Shown one piece after another: positions 54,122 to 63,703 of a DNA stretch of 64,000 nt. The position numbers were made by a program, and so were the translations under genes. The notes beneath the pieces were generated by a model. It saw only the letters and a list, made by a program, of their open reading frames with translations, had not been told where the DNA came from and searched no databases. The stretch is taken from the NCBI RefSeq assembly GCF_001543105.1, contig NZ_CP014159.1, positions 434,001-498,000 on the forward strand, given 5' to 3'. Origin of the DNA: Aerococcus christensenii (lineage in GTDB: Bacteria > Bacillota > Bacilli > Lactobacillales > Aerococcaceae). How positions within the stretch are numbered: the stretch's first letter is position 1; the number at the start of each line of letters is the position of its first letter.

Positions 54122-55229
54122 TTATTCTCCGAGTTGATTTTTCAAATAAGCATCAATAAATCCGTCGATTGCTCCATCCATTACCTTATCACTATTTCCT
54201 TCTTCATAATTCGTTCGGTGGTCCTTCACCATTTGATAAGGATGGAAAACATAAGAACGAATCTGAGCCCCCCACGCAATTTCTGATTTTTCACCCCGAA
54301 TTTCATCTAATTCTTTGGCATTCTTTTCCTCTAAAAGGTGGGCTAATTTAGCTTTCAACACTTTCATGGCCGTCTCTCTATTTTGAAATTGAGAACGTTG
54401 ACTTTGTGAAGTTACGACTGTATTTGTTGGCAAGTGAGTAATTCGAACAGCGGAAGACGTTTTATTGATATGCTGTCCTCCTGCTCCACTCGAACGATAC
54501 ACATCAATTCGTAAATCATCCGGATTGATTTCAATTTCTGTTTCTTGTGTAATCTCTGGCATCACTTCTACCGAAGCAAAAGACGTATGTCTCCGTTTAT
54601 TGGCATCAAATGGCGAAATACGGACTAAGCGATGAACGCCATGTTCAGACTTCAAAAAGCCGTAAACATTATAGCCTTTCACTTCCACACTCACGCTTTT
54701 AATTCCTGCTTCATCTCCTGGCTGATAATCCAAAATACTGAATGTAAATCCTTGTTGATCCGCCCATCTCTGATACATTCTCAACAACATAGATGCCCAA
54801 TCTTGAGACTCTGTTCCCCCAGCGCCTGGATGAATTTCCAATAAAGCATCACATGCATCGTGTGGTCCAGAAAGAAGGAGATTACGTTCATAAGTCTTAA
54901 TCTTATGAGAGAAGCTGGTCAAAGCTTCCTCTAACTCTCCCTTGATTTCTTCGCCCTCTTCATCTTCAGCAACGAGCTCATACAAATCTTTTAATTCTTC
55001 ATTTTCTTTTTTTAGATCATGATAATTTTCGTAAATTTTCTTAGCTTGGTTAGAAGCTTCGATGATCTCTTGAGCGTGTTGATTATCCTCCCAAAATCCA
55101 GGCTGCATCATTTCGTCTTGATACTCTGCTAATTGAATTGCTAATTCCTCTAAGTCAAAGAGACCTCCCGAAACTAGCAATTTTTTCTTGATAAGTTTCT
55201 AATTGATGATGAATATCTGATAATTCCAT
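54122..55229 (-). CDS. prfB: Peptide chain release factor 2, with programmed +1 frameshift
   Basis: RF2 releases peptides at UGA and UAA codons. The frame starts with ATG at 55229 behind GAGGA, runs 24 codons to an in-frame TGA (55155-55157) after CTT, and must slip +1 at CTT-TGA-C to continue as DLEELAIQLAEYQ. An RBS-like GGGAGG lies just upstream of the slip site, as in classic prfB. The product is about 368 residues, normal for RF2. The anticodon-like SPF motif (RISPFDANKRRHTS) and the GGQ motif (SSGAGGQHINKTSSAV) are both present. Confidence 0.96.
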
Positions 55230-55294
55230 AAATTTCCTCACATTCTCTTTTAGTTATTATTCCATTTTAACTCTGATAAACGTTTTTAATAAAA

Positions 55295-55338
55295 AAAGTA
55301 AGGGGGCAAAGCGACGAGATCGCTAATTCCCTTACTTT
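55295..55338 (-). terminator. Terminator after secA
   Basis: A 10-bp stem (55295-55304 with 55329-55338) enclosing a second small stem GCGA/TCGC, followed by a T-run in minus orientation. Confidence 0.8.
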
Positions 55339-55347
55339 GCGAGTCAA

Positions 55348-57723
55348 CTAAACTTGTTGTCGTTGGAGATTTTGACGGATTTCTGAATTCATAAAGATTC
55401 GAGTAGCATCATACTCAATCCCTGAAATCATATCATTAAACCGTTCGTAACCTTCTGTTTGATATTCCACTAAAGGATTATTTTGAGCATAAGCTCTTAG
55501 GCCTACTCCTTGTCGTAATTGATCCATGGCATCGATGTGATCTGTCCATCGCGTATCCACTGCACGTAAAATAATGACTTTTTCAAATTCCAAAATCAAA
55601 TCTTTGTTATTAATATTATCTAATTTTTCTTGGAAGCGTGCGTGAGCTTTATCAACGATCAAAGTTTTCAATTCTTCTGGATTTTTTCCATTTAAGTCAC
55701 TTAACGCTAAATCATCAGCGCGAAGAATTTCTGTTGTTAAGACATCGTATAAGCCTTCAATATTCCATTCTTCTCCCTCTTCTTCTGTATATTGATCAAC
55801 CAAACCTTCCATTGCCCGTTTAATCATTCCCCACATAATATCATCTAAAGATTTAGTTTCATTGATGACTTGTTGACGTTGACTATATATAATTTCACGT
55901 TGTTCACGCATAACTTCATCATATTCCAAGACGCTCTTACGGGTGTCATAGTTATTTCCTTCTACCCGTTTTTGAGCAGATTCCACTTGGCGAGTAAGCA
56001 TTGGATTTTCGATGGAAATATCTTCCTCTTCATCCATATTGAGATTTTCCCAAATTTGTTTCACGCGTTCAGAACCAAATCGTTTCATCAAGTCATCTTC
56101 TAAAGAAAGGTAGAAGCGTGAAAAACCTGGGTCTCCTTGACGACCAGACCGGCCACGTAATTGATCATCGATACGACGAGATTCATGACGTTCTGTCCCA
56201 ATAACTGCCAAACCACCGAGTTCTTTCACTCCAGGTCCTAATTTAATATCGGTCCCACGACCAGCCATATTCGTAGCAATCGTAACAGCTCCTGGTTGTC
56301 CAGCCTGTGCCACAATTTCAGCTTCTTTGGCATGGTTTTTCGCATTCAACACATTGTGAGGAATATGACGTTCATTCAACATCTGAGACAATAATTCGGA
56401 GGTTTCAACGGCTACCGTTCCGACAAGGACAGGTTGCCCCTTGCTGTGGCGTTCTTCAATTTCGTTTGCTACCGCTTTGAACTTCGTCTTCAAATTTGGA
56501 TAGATCTTATCGTTGGCGTCCACCCGTTTAACCGGTCGATTGGTAGGAATTTGAATAACATCCATATCATAAATTTCACGGAATTCTTGTTCTTCCGTCT
56601 TCGCTGTCCCGGTCATTCCTGCCAATTTGTTATACATACGGAAGAAATTTTGGAAGGTAATGGTGGCCATTGTCTTGGATTCATTTTGTATAGGAACATT
56701 TTCTTTGGCTTCGATTCCTTGATGGAGACCGTCAGAATAACGACGCCCTTCCATAATACGTCCTGTAAAGCCATCCACAATCTTCACTTCATCTTCTTGA
56801 ACCACATAATCAATATCTTTTAACATAATGTAGTTTGCTCGTAAAGCAATATCAATATGATGAATTAATGGTCCATTTTCAACATCATACATGTTGTCCA
56901 AATGGAAAACTTCTTCTGCCTTATCGACCCCTTGTTCTGTTAAACTAATGGTTTTTGATTCGAGATCGATGACGTAATCTTCTTTTTCTTTTAAGGCCTT
57001 TGCAAAATAATCTGCACGTTTATATAGAGCGGTTGATTGTTCTGCTTGCCCAGAAATAATTAAAGGCGTCCGCGCTTCATCAATTAAAATGGAGTCCACT
57101 TCATCGACAATTGCGTAATTTAAAGGACGTTGTACCATTTGTTCCTTATATACCACCATATTATCCCGCAAATAATCAAAACCTAATTCATTATTCGTAG
57201 AATAAGTAACATCACAATTATAGGCTGCTCGTTTCTCAGCAGCAGACATTTCATTAGTATTCAGCCCAACTGTAAGACCTAAGAAACGATATACTTCCCC
57301 CATGTCCACAGAGTCCCGTTGCGCCAAATACTCATTGACTGTAACCACATGAACCCCTTTACCTTCAAGAGCATTCAAATAAACAGGCATAGTTTCAGTT
57401 AAGGTTTTCCCTTCACCAGTTTTCATTTCCGCAATATTTCCATAGTGAAGAGCTAATCCCCCTACAATTTGAACATGGTAAGGGTACAATCCAAGTACTC
57501 GCTTAGCGGCTTCCCGTACTGTAGCAAACGCCTCTACTAAAATATCCTCCAGCGTTTCTCCGTAAGCTAAACGTTCTCTGAAGGAAGCGGTCTTAGCACG
57601 TAATTGTTCATCTGTATATTTACTATATTGTTCGGATAATGCTTCAACTTTTTTTGCTTGCTTATTAAATTTCTTTAGCACATGTTTATCATTATCAAAC
57701 ATTTTCTTTAAAATGTTAGCCAT
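55348..57723 (-). CDS. secA: Preprotein translocase ATPase SecA
   Basis: A 791-residue motor that drives proteins through SecYEG. Walker A is [15 protein letters not shown], Walker [18 protein letters not shown], and the second RecA-like domain has [16 protein letters not shown] and [20 protein letters not shown]. The C-terminal zinc-binding tail (CxCxSG...) found in most SecA is absent, and the protein ends after the helical scaffold at [13 protein letters not shown]. The ATG at 57723 follows AAAGGAGA at 5 nt. It is monocistronic. Confidence 0.96.
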   Translation of the reverse strand: MANILKKMFDNDKHVLKKFNKQAKKVEALSEQYSKYTDEQLRAKTASFRERLAYGETLEDILVEAFATVREAAKRVLGLYPYHVQIVGGLALHYGNIAEMKTGEGKTLTETMPVYLNALEGKGVHVVTVNEYLAQRDSVDMGEVYRFLGLTVGLNTNEMSAAEKRAAYNCDVTYSTNNELGFDYLRDNMVVYKEQMVQRPLNYAIVDEVDSILIDEARTPLIISGQAEQSTALYKRADYFAKALKEKEDYVIDLESKTISLTEQGVDKAEEVFHLDNMYDVENGPLIHHIDIALRANYIMLKDIDYVVQEDEVKIVDGFTGRIMEGRRYSDGLHQGIEAKENVPIQNESKTMATITFQNFFRMYNKLAGMTGTAKTEEQEFREIYDMDVIQIPTNRPVKRVDANDKIYPNLKTKFKAVANEIEERHSKGQPVLVGTVAVETSELLSQMLNERHIPHNVLNAKNHAKEAEIVAQAGQPGAVTIATNMAGRGTDIKLGPGVKELGGLAVIGTERHESRRIDDQLRGRSGRQGDPGFSRFYLSLEDDLMKRFGSERVKQIWENLNMDEEEDISIENPMLTRQVESAQKRVEGNNYDTRKSVLEYDEVMREQREIIYSQRQQVINETKSLDDIMWGMIKRAMEGLVDQYTEEEGEEWNIEGLYDVLTTEILRADDLALSDLNGKNPEELKTLIVDKAHARFQEKLDNINNKDLILEFEKVIILRAVDTRWTDHIDAMDQLRQGVGLRAYAQNNPLVEYQTEGYERFNDMISGIEYDATRIFMNSEIRQNLQRQQV

Positions 57724-58058
57724 GAAATTCTCCTTTACCGTATATCTAATCAAGCTTCGCCCTATCTGCTAATTGTTGAAAAAATTTAAAGAAGCTCAAC
57801 CGTCTAGTATCTTTTTATTTTAGCATTCCTATCCAAAAGATAAAACTAGAAAATACTGTCTTATTGATTGTAACAAATATTTTGCTTTAATGGTATGAAT
57901 TCGACAAAATTCTTCATGGAAATCCCAAAAAATTTATTCAAAATGCCTTCATCTTTTTGAAGATCTGTATCTTAACTATACCATATTCCGATTGAACGGT
58001 TTTCTCACAAAAAAAGTCGCTTCTCAAGAAGCGACTTTCCTCTGCTCAGTATAAATTT
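57724..58058. other. Intergenic region between secA and hpf
   Basis: About 335 bp without a gene. It contains the hpf terminator and presumably the secA promoter. I see no clear -35/-10 pair, riboswitch or repeat. Confidence 0.5.
58013..58038 (-). terminator. Terminator after hpf
   Basis: A 12-bp perfect stem (58013-58024 with 58027-58038) with minimal loop and T-run in minus orientation. Confidence 0.88.
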
Positions 58059-58619
58059 TTATTCTGCAAACTCTTCTTCAATAGCAATCAAGCCATATTT
58101 ACCATTGCGGCGTTTATAAACTAAAGAAATGGTTTCATCTTCAGAATTCTCAAAGATAAAGAAACTGTGTCCCAACATTTCCATTTGTAAAACAGCCTCT
58201 TCAGCGCTCATTGGTTTTACTGAGATACTCTTGGAACGTACAATAGCAATTTCGTTATCGCTGTCGTTGCTCTCATTTCCCACCTCATGGAAAATAGCTT
58301 CCGGAATCCCTTTTTCACGAGATTTTCGATTAATCCGTGTTTTATATTTCTTCATTTGGCGTTCCAATTTATCAACAACTAAGTCGATGCTTCCATAAAG
58401 ATCTTGGGAAATTTCTTCAGCACGTAAAGTTAACCGTGGCAAAGGTATAGTCACTTCTACTTTTGCATTCCCATCTTGGTAAACTTTTGCATTCACGTGT
58501 ACTGTTGCTTCAGGAGTGTCTTTAAAGTATTTTTCAACCCGAGAGATTTTGTTTTCTGCATATTGACGAATAGCAGGAGTAATCTTAATATTCTCTCCGC
58601 GAACGTTATAAGTAAACAT
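58059..58619 (-). CDS. hpf: Long-form ribosome hibernation promoting factor
   Basis: A 186-residue protein. The N-terminal RaiA/HPF domain (about 1-100, YNVRGENIKITPAIRQYAENKI) binds the small subunit in the mRNA channel. After a linker the C-terminal domain (about 125-186, KPMSAEEAVLQMEMLGHSFFIFEN) dimerises and links two ribosomes into 100S particles. This is the long form typical of Firmicutes. The gene lies behind comFC in the usual comFA-comFC-hpf order. Confidence 0.95.
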   Translation of the reverse strand: MFTYNVRGENIKITPAIRQYAENKISRVEKYFKDTPEATVHVNAKVYQDGNAKVEVTIPLPRLTLRAEEISQDLYGSIDLVVDKLERQMKKYKTRINRKSREKGIPEAIFHEVGNESNDSDNEIAIVRSKSISVKPMSAEEAVLQMEMLGHSFFIFENSEDETISLVYKRRNGKYGLIAIEEEFAE

Positions 58620-58763
58620 AAATACTCATCCTTCCTAAAACCAGCTAACTGGTCGAAGCTTCTACAGCTTCTTTTTTACTACTTTTATTATATTAAATAA
58701 AGCGTTTTTATTCAAGTTATTTCCCTTTTAAAAAGAAGATTTTTGACTAATTTCCTCTTTTCT

Positions 58764-59438
58764 TTAACGGGCTAAGGTTATTCCTTGAATAGAATAAACC
58801 CCCGCTCGTTTTAAAGCCGATGCCATTTGATGCATAGTAGCACCTGTCGTATATACATCATCAAATAAAATCACAGGCTTCGTTAATTTTTCAAGGTGAT
58901 GGATCCAAATCTCTCGCTCGTGATGTAATCGTTCATACCGATTACGATAGGCTTGTTTTTCTCCACTATCCTCAACCTCAAAAACCATTTGATAGGGAAT
59001 TTTCGCTTCCTTCAAAAAGAGAATCGTTTGATGAAAGCCACGTTTCCTCAAATTCTCATTCGAAGAAGGGAGAGGAATCCAAATATAAGAAGAGAAATCA
59101 TGATAAAGCTGTTTTAGGGGGTGACTCAAACAACCAGCTAAACGAATATCCCCTTGCATTTTAACCGCATGTAGCCAAGTTTTAAACGTCGCATTATAGG
59201 CAAATAAGGCGCGATTTCGTAAAATTTCTCCCTCCTTTTTCTTCCACTTTTCACAATCTAAACACAATTTCTTCGTTTTCTCTCGACCACATCCTGGACA
59301 CACAGGAGATTCTAAATATTCAAAGCCAGCTTGACAAGTCGGACAAAGTACATCTTGCTCCTCCTTAAACATCAAAAATTGACGTAAAGTTATCACAGAG
59401 TGGTACCTTTTCTCACATAATAAACACTTAGTCATCAA
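58764..59438 (-). CDS. comFC: Competence-type phosphoribosyltransferase-like protein ComFC
   Basis: A 224-residue protein. The N-terminal zinc ribbon has CLLCEKRYH, CPTCQAGF, CPGCGREK and CLDC. The phosphoribosyltransferase-type fold follows with a PRPP-like loop (PVILFDDVYTTGATMHQMASAL) near the C-terminus. Together with ComFA it takes part in uptake of transforming DNA in competent Firmicutes. Its start overlaps the end of comFA by 11 bases. Confidence 0.92.
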   Translation of the reverse strand: MMTKCLLCEKRYHSVITLRQFLMFKEEQDVLCPTCQAGFEYLESPVCPGCGREKTKKLCLDCEKWKKKEGEILRNRALFAYNATFKTWLHAVKMQGDIRLAGCLSHPLKQLYHDFSSYIWIPLPSSNENLRKRGFHQTILFLKEAKIPYQMVFEVEDSGEKQAYRNRYERLHHEREIWIHHLEKLTKPVILFDDVYTTGATMHQMASALKRAGVYSIQGITLAR

Positions 59439-60765
59439 TCAGCCCCTCTTCCCTCGCTAACACATTCAAAGACTGAATTTGCCGGATCGCTGACTGACTG
59501 GCTTTTGTCTTTCCTTCATGCAAAAACCACACTTTGCCTGTCGGACAATCTGACTTTCTTCCTACTCTCCCTGCGATTTGAACGAGTGCTGAGCGTGTAA
59601 ACACCTCATCTTCGCTCCCCAAAACCATCACATCAATTCCAGGAAAAGTCACCCCTCTTTCCAAAATCGTCGTAGTTAATAAAAAGCCATAAATCTGACG
59701 TCTCATGTTTTCAACTTTTAAAAGACGTTCAGGATCTCTAGAAGACACGGACGTAAATGTCACATTCGAAAATTTTTGATGTAAGAGTTCTTCTAAGCGT
59801 TGCATCAACGCAACATTCGGCATAAAAATCAAAAAATCGCGTCCTTCCTCCAAACATTCCTTCAAGCATTTCAAAAAAGCTTTAGGAACAATCCCTTTTC
59901 TTAATTTTTCTCGCCAGTCTCCTACCCAAACCATCCGAGGAAGTGGAAGAGAGTGACGATGATATCTTGCCGGAAGCATGGAATAAGAGAGTTGATTTTT
60001 TTGGATAGCTTCTTCTTGTCCTCGGGTCGGCGTTGCCGTCAATTCGACGCGAACGCCACTTTTTTTCACCGCTCGAAAACTGGCCACTTCTAAACGTTTA
60101 TTTCCTAGATAAGGAAATGCGTCGACTTCATCCACTACCAATAAATCAAACGCCTCTCTAAACCGAAACAACTGATGAGTCGTTAAAATCGTCAGCGGCG
60201 AGCGAAAATAGGCTTCTTTCAATCGTCCATGCATCAACTTAATCGTCACTTGAGGAAAGGCCGACTGGAATCTCGGAAACAACTCATTACACACATCCAC
60301 TTTAGGGCTTGCAATCGCCACACGATCCCCGCTTCTTAAGGCGTAATCCACTAACGGCAAAATCATCTCCGTTTTCCCCGCACCTGTGACCGCCCAAATC
60401 AAGTGATCTTTGCCTTGTTGATAAGCGTGAAGGACTTCTTTCGCACATTTCTCTTGAGAAGAAGATAACTTTCCTTGCCATTGTAAATAAGTAGCTTCCC
60501 GTTTCCAATCTCCCTTTGTATCTTCCTCTCGATAATACAAACGATCACAGGTTCGTATTTTCCCCATCTTCAAACAAGATAAACAATAATAACACTCTTT
60601 TGCACACAAACATTCATTAGGATAAAAGTCCTGTTGATTGAAACAACGCTGGCAAATCTTTTTCTCTCCTTCTTGAACAATTGCAGGCATCCAAGCTAGC
60701 CCTTCTATCTCCCCATTCAATTCTTTGTCAGTTAATAATCTTCCCTTTATTTGATCTTTGTCCAT
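59428..60765 (-). CDS. comFA: DNA uptake ATPase/helicase ComFA
   Basis: A 445-residue DEAD-like ATPase. A four-cysteine-pair zinc region (CQRC, CLCAKECYYCLSC) precedes Walker A AVTGAGKTEMILPL, Walker B LLVVDEVDAFPY, motif III LTATPT and a helicase C-terminal domain with TTILERGVTFPGIDV and QIAGRVGRK. It drives single-stranded DNA through ComEC during transformation. No complete set of competence genes is in the window, so actual competence cannot be judged. Confidence 0.93.
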   Translation of the reverse strand: MDKDQIKGRLLTDKELNGEIEGLAWMPAIVQEGEKKICQRCFNQQDFYPNECLCAKECYYCLSCLKMGKIRTCDRLYYREEDTKGDWKREATYLQWQGKLSSSQEKCAKEVLHAYQQGKDHLIWAVTGAGKTEMILPLVDYALRSGDRVAIASPKVDVCNELFPRFQSAFPQVTIKLMHGRLKEAYFRSPLTILTTHQLFRFREAFDLLVVDEVDAFPYLGNKRLEVASFRAVKKSGVRVELTATPTRGQEEAIQKNQLSYSMLPARYHRHSLPLPRMVWVGDWREKLRKGIVPKAFLKCLKECLEEGRDFLIFMPNVALMQRLEELLHQKFSNVTFTSVSSRDPERLLKVENMRRQIYGFLLTTTILERGVTFPGIDVMVLGSEDEVFTRSALVQIAGRVGRKSDCPTGKVWFLHEGKTKASQSAIRQIQSLNVLAREEGLIDD

Positions 60766-60887
60766 TTTTCTCCCCCTTTTTATTAATCACCCGTTTAAAA
60801 ATGAAAAACTCACTCTTTCTCCTAGTATTTCCCCTTAAAATTAGCTAAAATGACTTATAACACTTAGGAAGCGTTAAGGAGGATATT

Positions 60888-61523
60888 ATGATTGAATATC
60901 GAACCATACGAACAGCTACTAGTCATGAAATTGTCATCAAAAAATCACGATTCATCTGCAACATAAGCCAAGCTTTCACTAAAGAAGAAGCGGAAGATTT
61001 TATCTCCAAAATTAGTAAGCAGCACTACAAGGCCACTCATAATTGTGTAGCTTATCAAATCGGCAATCATAACGAAGAACAAAAAGCCATAGACAACGGT
61101 GAGCCTTCTGGAACAGCTGGTATTCCCATGTTAGAAGTTCTCAAACAAAACGACCTCAAAAACGTCGTCTGTGTGGTTACGCGCTACTTTGGAGGTATCA
61201 AATTAGGAACAGGGGGGCTCGTCCGCGCTTACAGCCACTCTGTTAGCGAAACAGTCAAATCTATCGGCATCATCGAGCGCTGTCTCCGTATTCCTCTCTC
61301 CCTACAAGTCGACTACACTTTAAGTGGAAAAGTCGACTACTGGATCGCTAACTCTTCCTATTCCCTCACAAACACCAACTATCTTGAAAAAGTAACCTAT
61401 ACTTTAGACATTCCTCCTAAAGAACTCGATCAAGTAAAACTCGACTTAACCAACCTTACAAACGCTCATGTTACTTTCACAATAGGACAAGAGCATTATG
61501 TGGATCTTGCAGTATCCATATAA
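60888..61523 (+). CDS. YigZ/IMPACT-family protein
   Basis: A 211-residue protein. The N-terminal UPF0029/Impact domain (about 1-130) has FICNISQAFTKEEAEDFI, HNCVAYQIG, DNGEPSGTAGIPMLEVL and VTRYFGGIKLGTGGLVRAYS, which are the family hallmark. The C-terminal DUF1949 domain (about 135-205) follows. The bacterial role is unknown, and RNA binding or translation control is suspected by analogy with eukaryotic IMPACT. It is divergent from comFA, the usual arrangement, with a strong AGGAGG RBS. Confidence 0.93.
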   Translation: MIEYRTIRTATSHEIVIKKSRFICNISQAFTKEEAEDFISKISKQHYKATHNCVAYQIGNHNEEQKAIDNGEPSGTAGIPMLEVLKQNDLKNVVCVVTRYFGGIKLGTGGLVRAYSHSVSETVKSIGIIERCLRIPLSLQVDYTLSGKVDYWIANSSYSLTNTNYLEKVTYTLDIPPKELDQVKLDLTNLTNAHVTFTIGQEHYVDLAVSI

Positions 61524-61626
61524 ATACTTACTTTAAGTTTTCTTTTATAAAAGTATCTCCCCCTTAAAGATACAAATAAAAAATCGGCGGATTTTCACTA
61601 GTAAAATTCACCGATTTTATTCTCTT

Positions 61627-63207
61627 CTACTTTTCTAATTTCTGTTTCATCAGCCGCTCATATTCCTTTAAAAGTTGCTGCCTTTCATATTCCGAAGTGA
61701 CCTCTGAAATCCGATTACTAATCGCAATTAATCTGAAATCAAGGGGATTGGACTCAAGAGACTTATTTTTATCCTCATATTGCTTCCAGTTCCCCTTAAA
61801 TTTCAAAATTTTTTGTTCTTCGATAATAAGTAAGGTATCCGCTATCCGATTAACAAATGCGCTATCATGTGTAACAAATAGTAGAGGGCGATCATAGCCT
61901 GTTAGTAAATCTTCCAAAGCTTCAAGTGACCTCATATCCAGCTTGTTTGTGGGTTCATCCATAATTAAATAATTAAAATCACTCGTCAACAGCTTCGCAA
62001 GTTTAACTTTCGCTTTCTCGCATTCACTAAGGATCTCCACCTTCTTAGAAAGATCCTCTGTTTTAAATCCTAATCGTGCCAATACCCGCCTAGTCATCGT
62101 TTGATCATAGATAGAAGTCTCTCGCACATTTGTTAGAATAGTTTGAGCCAAATTTAAGCTTTCGTTTAATTGACTATAGTAGCCTATTTTCAAAAGCGGA
62201 TGTGTCCAAACTTCTTGGTTAAAAATCATTTGAAGTAAAGTTGTTTTTCCGGAGCCGTTCTCGCCTAATAAAGCTACCTTACTGCCATTTTCTATTTCAA
62301 ATTTAGCTTTATTAAAAATCATTTGATTATCAAAGTGTTTACTGAGATCTTCTGCTTTAAGAAGTATCTTAGCATGTATTTTTTTATTTTCCCCCACTGT
62401 TAGCCTAATCAATTTTTCTTCTTGAGGTTTGCACTTTACCTCCAAGCGGTCCAGTCTAGAAGTTACTGCTTTTGCTTGTTTATCCAGTTTTTTCTTATTT
62501 TGTTGTCCTCCCATCTTGTGAAGCCTAGCTTCTGAATTTCCCATACGTTTCGGCGTCGTTTGTATCTTCATTGATTGAACCTTTATCCGCTGCGCAAGAT
62601 TCGTTAACCTTCTTTTTTCAGAAATATAAGTATCATATTCTCTTTGAATAAATTTTTGACGCTTTCTTTTTTCTTCAAGATAGAAAAAATAATCGCCATT
62701 AAAGACTTCCAACTCTCCATGTGACAATTCAAAAATCTTAGTACAGGTTTTGGCAATAAAATTCCGATCGTGAGACGCCAAAAGAAAACCTACGTTCCGT
62801 TTTTTCAATTCCTTCATTAATGTTTCTTTTCGAGGCATATCTAAATAATTGGTAGGTTCATCCATCAAAAGAAACGACTGTCTATCCTTTAAAAGACGAC
62901 TGATTCTCAACCACTGATATTCTCCCGGACTCAATGTATTTCTGACTATTTCATCCTCGTTTGAATAATCTCTGCTCGACGTCCACTCAATATCCGAATT
63001 TCCGAGCCAACAATTAATCTTAATTTTCCTTTGAATATATCCCTCATAATCATTATCTCTACCTGCTAAAATTTTCAAAAAAGTCGTTTTTCCTTCTCCA
63101 TTATTTCCAATGAGACCGATTTTTTCATTAGCATGGATATGAAGTCTATTAATAGTCAACAAATTTCTCGTACCTATTGTCTTTAGTAATGAATCGATAT
63201 GTATCAT
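61627..63207 (-). CDS. ABC-F protein, antibiotic-resistance (Vga/Msr-like) group
   Basis: A 526-residue soluble protein with two ATPase domains and no membrane part. Walker A motifs are GNNGEGKT (34-41) and GENGSGKT (315-322), and Walker B motifs FLLMDEPTN (112-120) and IMDEPTN (415-421). The inter-domain linker (about 170-270) is long and basic, the shape of ribosome-protection ABC-F. The signature motifs are altered: LSPGE (92-96) and LSECE (393-397) instead of LSGGE. Size, linker and C-terminal extension resemble Vga/Msr/Lsa proteins, which displace macrolides, lincosamides, streptogramins or pleuromutilins from the ribosome. A regulatory leader lies directly upstream. Confidence 0.85.
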   Translation of the reverse strand: MIHIDSLLKTIGTRNLLTINRLHIHANEKIGLIGNNGEGKTTFLKILAGRDNDYEGYIQRKIKINCWLGNSDIEWTSSRDYSNEDEIVRNTLSPGEYQWLRISRLLKDRQSFLLMDEPTNYLDMPRKETLMKELKKRNVGFLLASHDRNFIAKTCTKIFELSHGELEVFNGDYFFYLEEKRKRQKFIQREYDTYISEKRRLTNLAQRIKVQSMKIQTTPKRMGNSEARLHKMGGQQNKKKLDKQAKAVTSRLDRLEVKCKPQEEKLIRLTVGENKKIHAKILLKAEDLSKHFDNQMIFNKAKFEIENGSKVALLGENGSGKTTLLQMIFNQEVWTHPLLKIGYYSQLNESLNLAQTILTNVRETSIYDQTMTRRVLARLGFKTEDLSKKVEILSECEKAKVKLAKLLTSDFNYLIMDEPTNKLDMRSLEALEDLLTGYDRPLLFVTHDSAFVNRIADTLLIIEEQKILKFKGNWKQYEDKNKSLESNPLDFRLIAISNRISEVTSEYERQQLLKEYERLMKQKLEK

Positions 63208-63246
63208 AAATCCTCCTTTATCGCATTCGAGAGGATTTACCCTCTC
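63207..63246 (-). promoter_or_regulatory. Alternative hairpins that can hide or free the ABC-F ribosome binding site
   Basis: Pairing A: 63229-63234 with 63241-63246 (6 bp, 6-nt loop) leaves the RBS free. Pairing B: 63207-63215 with 63231-63239 (9 bp, 15-nt loop) ties up GGAGGA and the A of the start codon. The two share 63231-63234 and exclude each other. Confidence 0.7.
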
Positions 63247-63248
63247 TA

Positions 63249-63278
63249 TTAGTTACAATAAAATTTATTGATTACCAT
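63249..63278 (-). CDS. Nine-residue leader peptide upstream of the ABC-F gene
   Basis: ATG at 63278 begins MVINKFYCN followed by TAA. GGAGG (63288-63292) precedes it at 9 nt. It lies inside the transcribed leader between the promoter and the ABC-F gene, just before the alternative hairpins. Such short leaders are the sensors of antibiotic-induced attenuation for erm, msr and vga genes. Confidence 0.65.
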   Translation of the reverse strand: MVINKFYCN

Positions 63279-63315
63279 CTTCCTATACCTCCAATTCTCT
63301 TTAGAAATCAACTTT

Positions 63316-63344
63316 ATTATACTAAAAAAACATTAAACGGTAAA
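63316..63344 (-). promoter_or_regulatory. Promoter of the leader peptide and ABC-F gene
   Basis: On the minus strand TTTACC (63339-63344), 17 bp, TATAAT (63316-63321). The transcript would begin near 63309 and have a leader of about 100 nt before the ABC-F start. Confidence 0.7.
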
Positions 63345-63703
63345 AATTCTACCTAGCACATACTTTTTATCAACAGCTTATAATAACTATACATGACATT
63401 CGCTTTCTTCTTCCACAGAATTCTGTTCCTTCTTAACATATATCCCCATTTTTTTATATAAATTCGGATTTTCTCCAAAAGCACATCCATTTATTCACAT
63501 TTTTTCAACAAACTATTCACACTTTCCACAGGGTTATCCACAAATCCCTTTGTTTTCCTCTTTTTAGACGTGAATAACTTTTACTCAAAATAAAAATTCC
63601 CAAAGTTCTGGCTTCTTCTATGTTTTCTTCCAACCTTTCAGTTGATTCAAACAAAGTTTGAAGAAAATTCCAAAACTTTGGGATTTATTAAAAAGTTTCT
63701 TTT
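63345..63703. other. Gene-free stretch with a second DnaA-box group
   Basis: TTATCCACA at 63534-63542 is a perfect DnaA box. TTATTCACA (63491-63499), CTATTCACA (63513-63521) and CTTTCCACA (63522-63530) lie beside it on the same strand. The rest is AT-rich, and its right end is the long hairpin after glnR. No gene is seen. Confidence 0.5.
63600..63683 (-). terminator. Long imperfect hairpin after glnR
   Basis: Outer arms CCCAAAGTT (63600-63608) and AACTTTGGG (63675-63683) pair exactly, with TGG/CCA pairing inside and a partly paired interior. In minus orientation a T-rich stretch follows. It is probably the glnR terminator, though unusually long. Confidence 0.55.

Noticed and set aside
56434..56823. 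A 129-residue plus-strand frame inside secA
   Set aside because: It is antisense of a highly conserved gene, with no RBS and no family resemblance.
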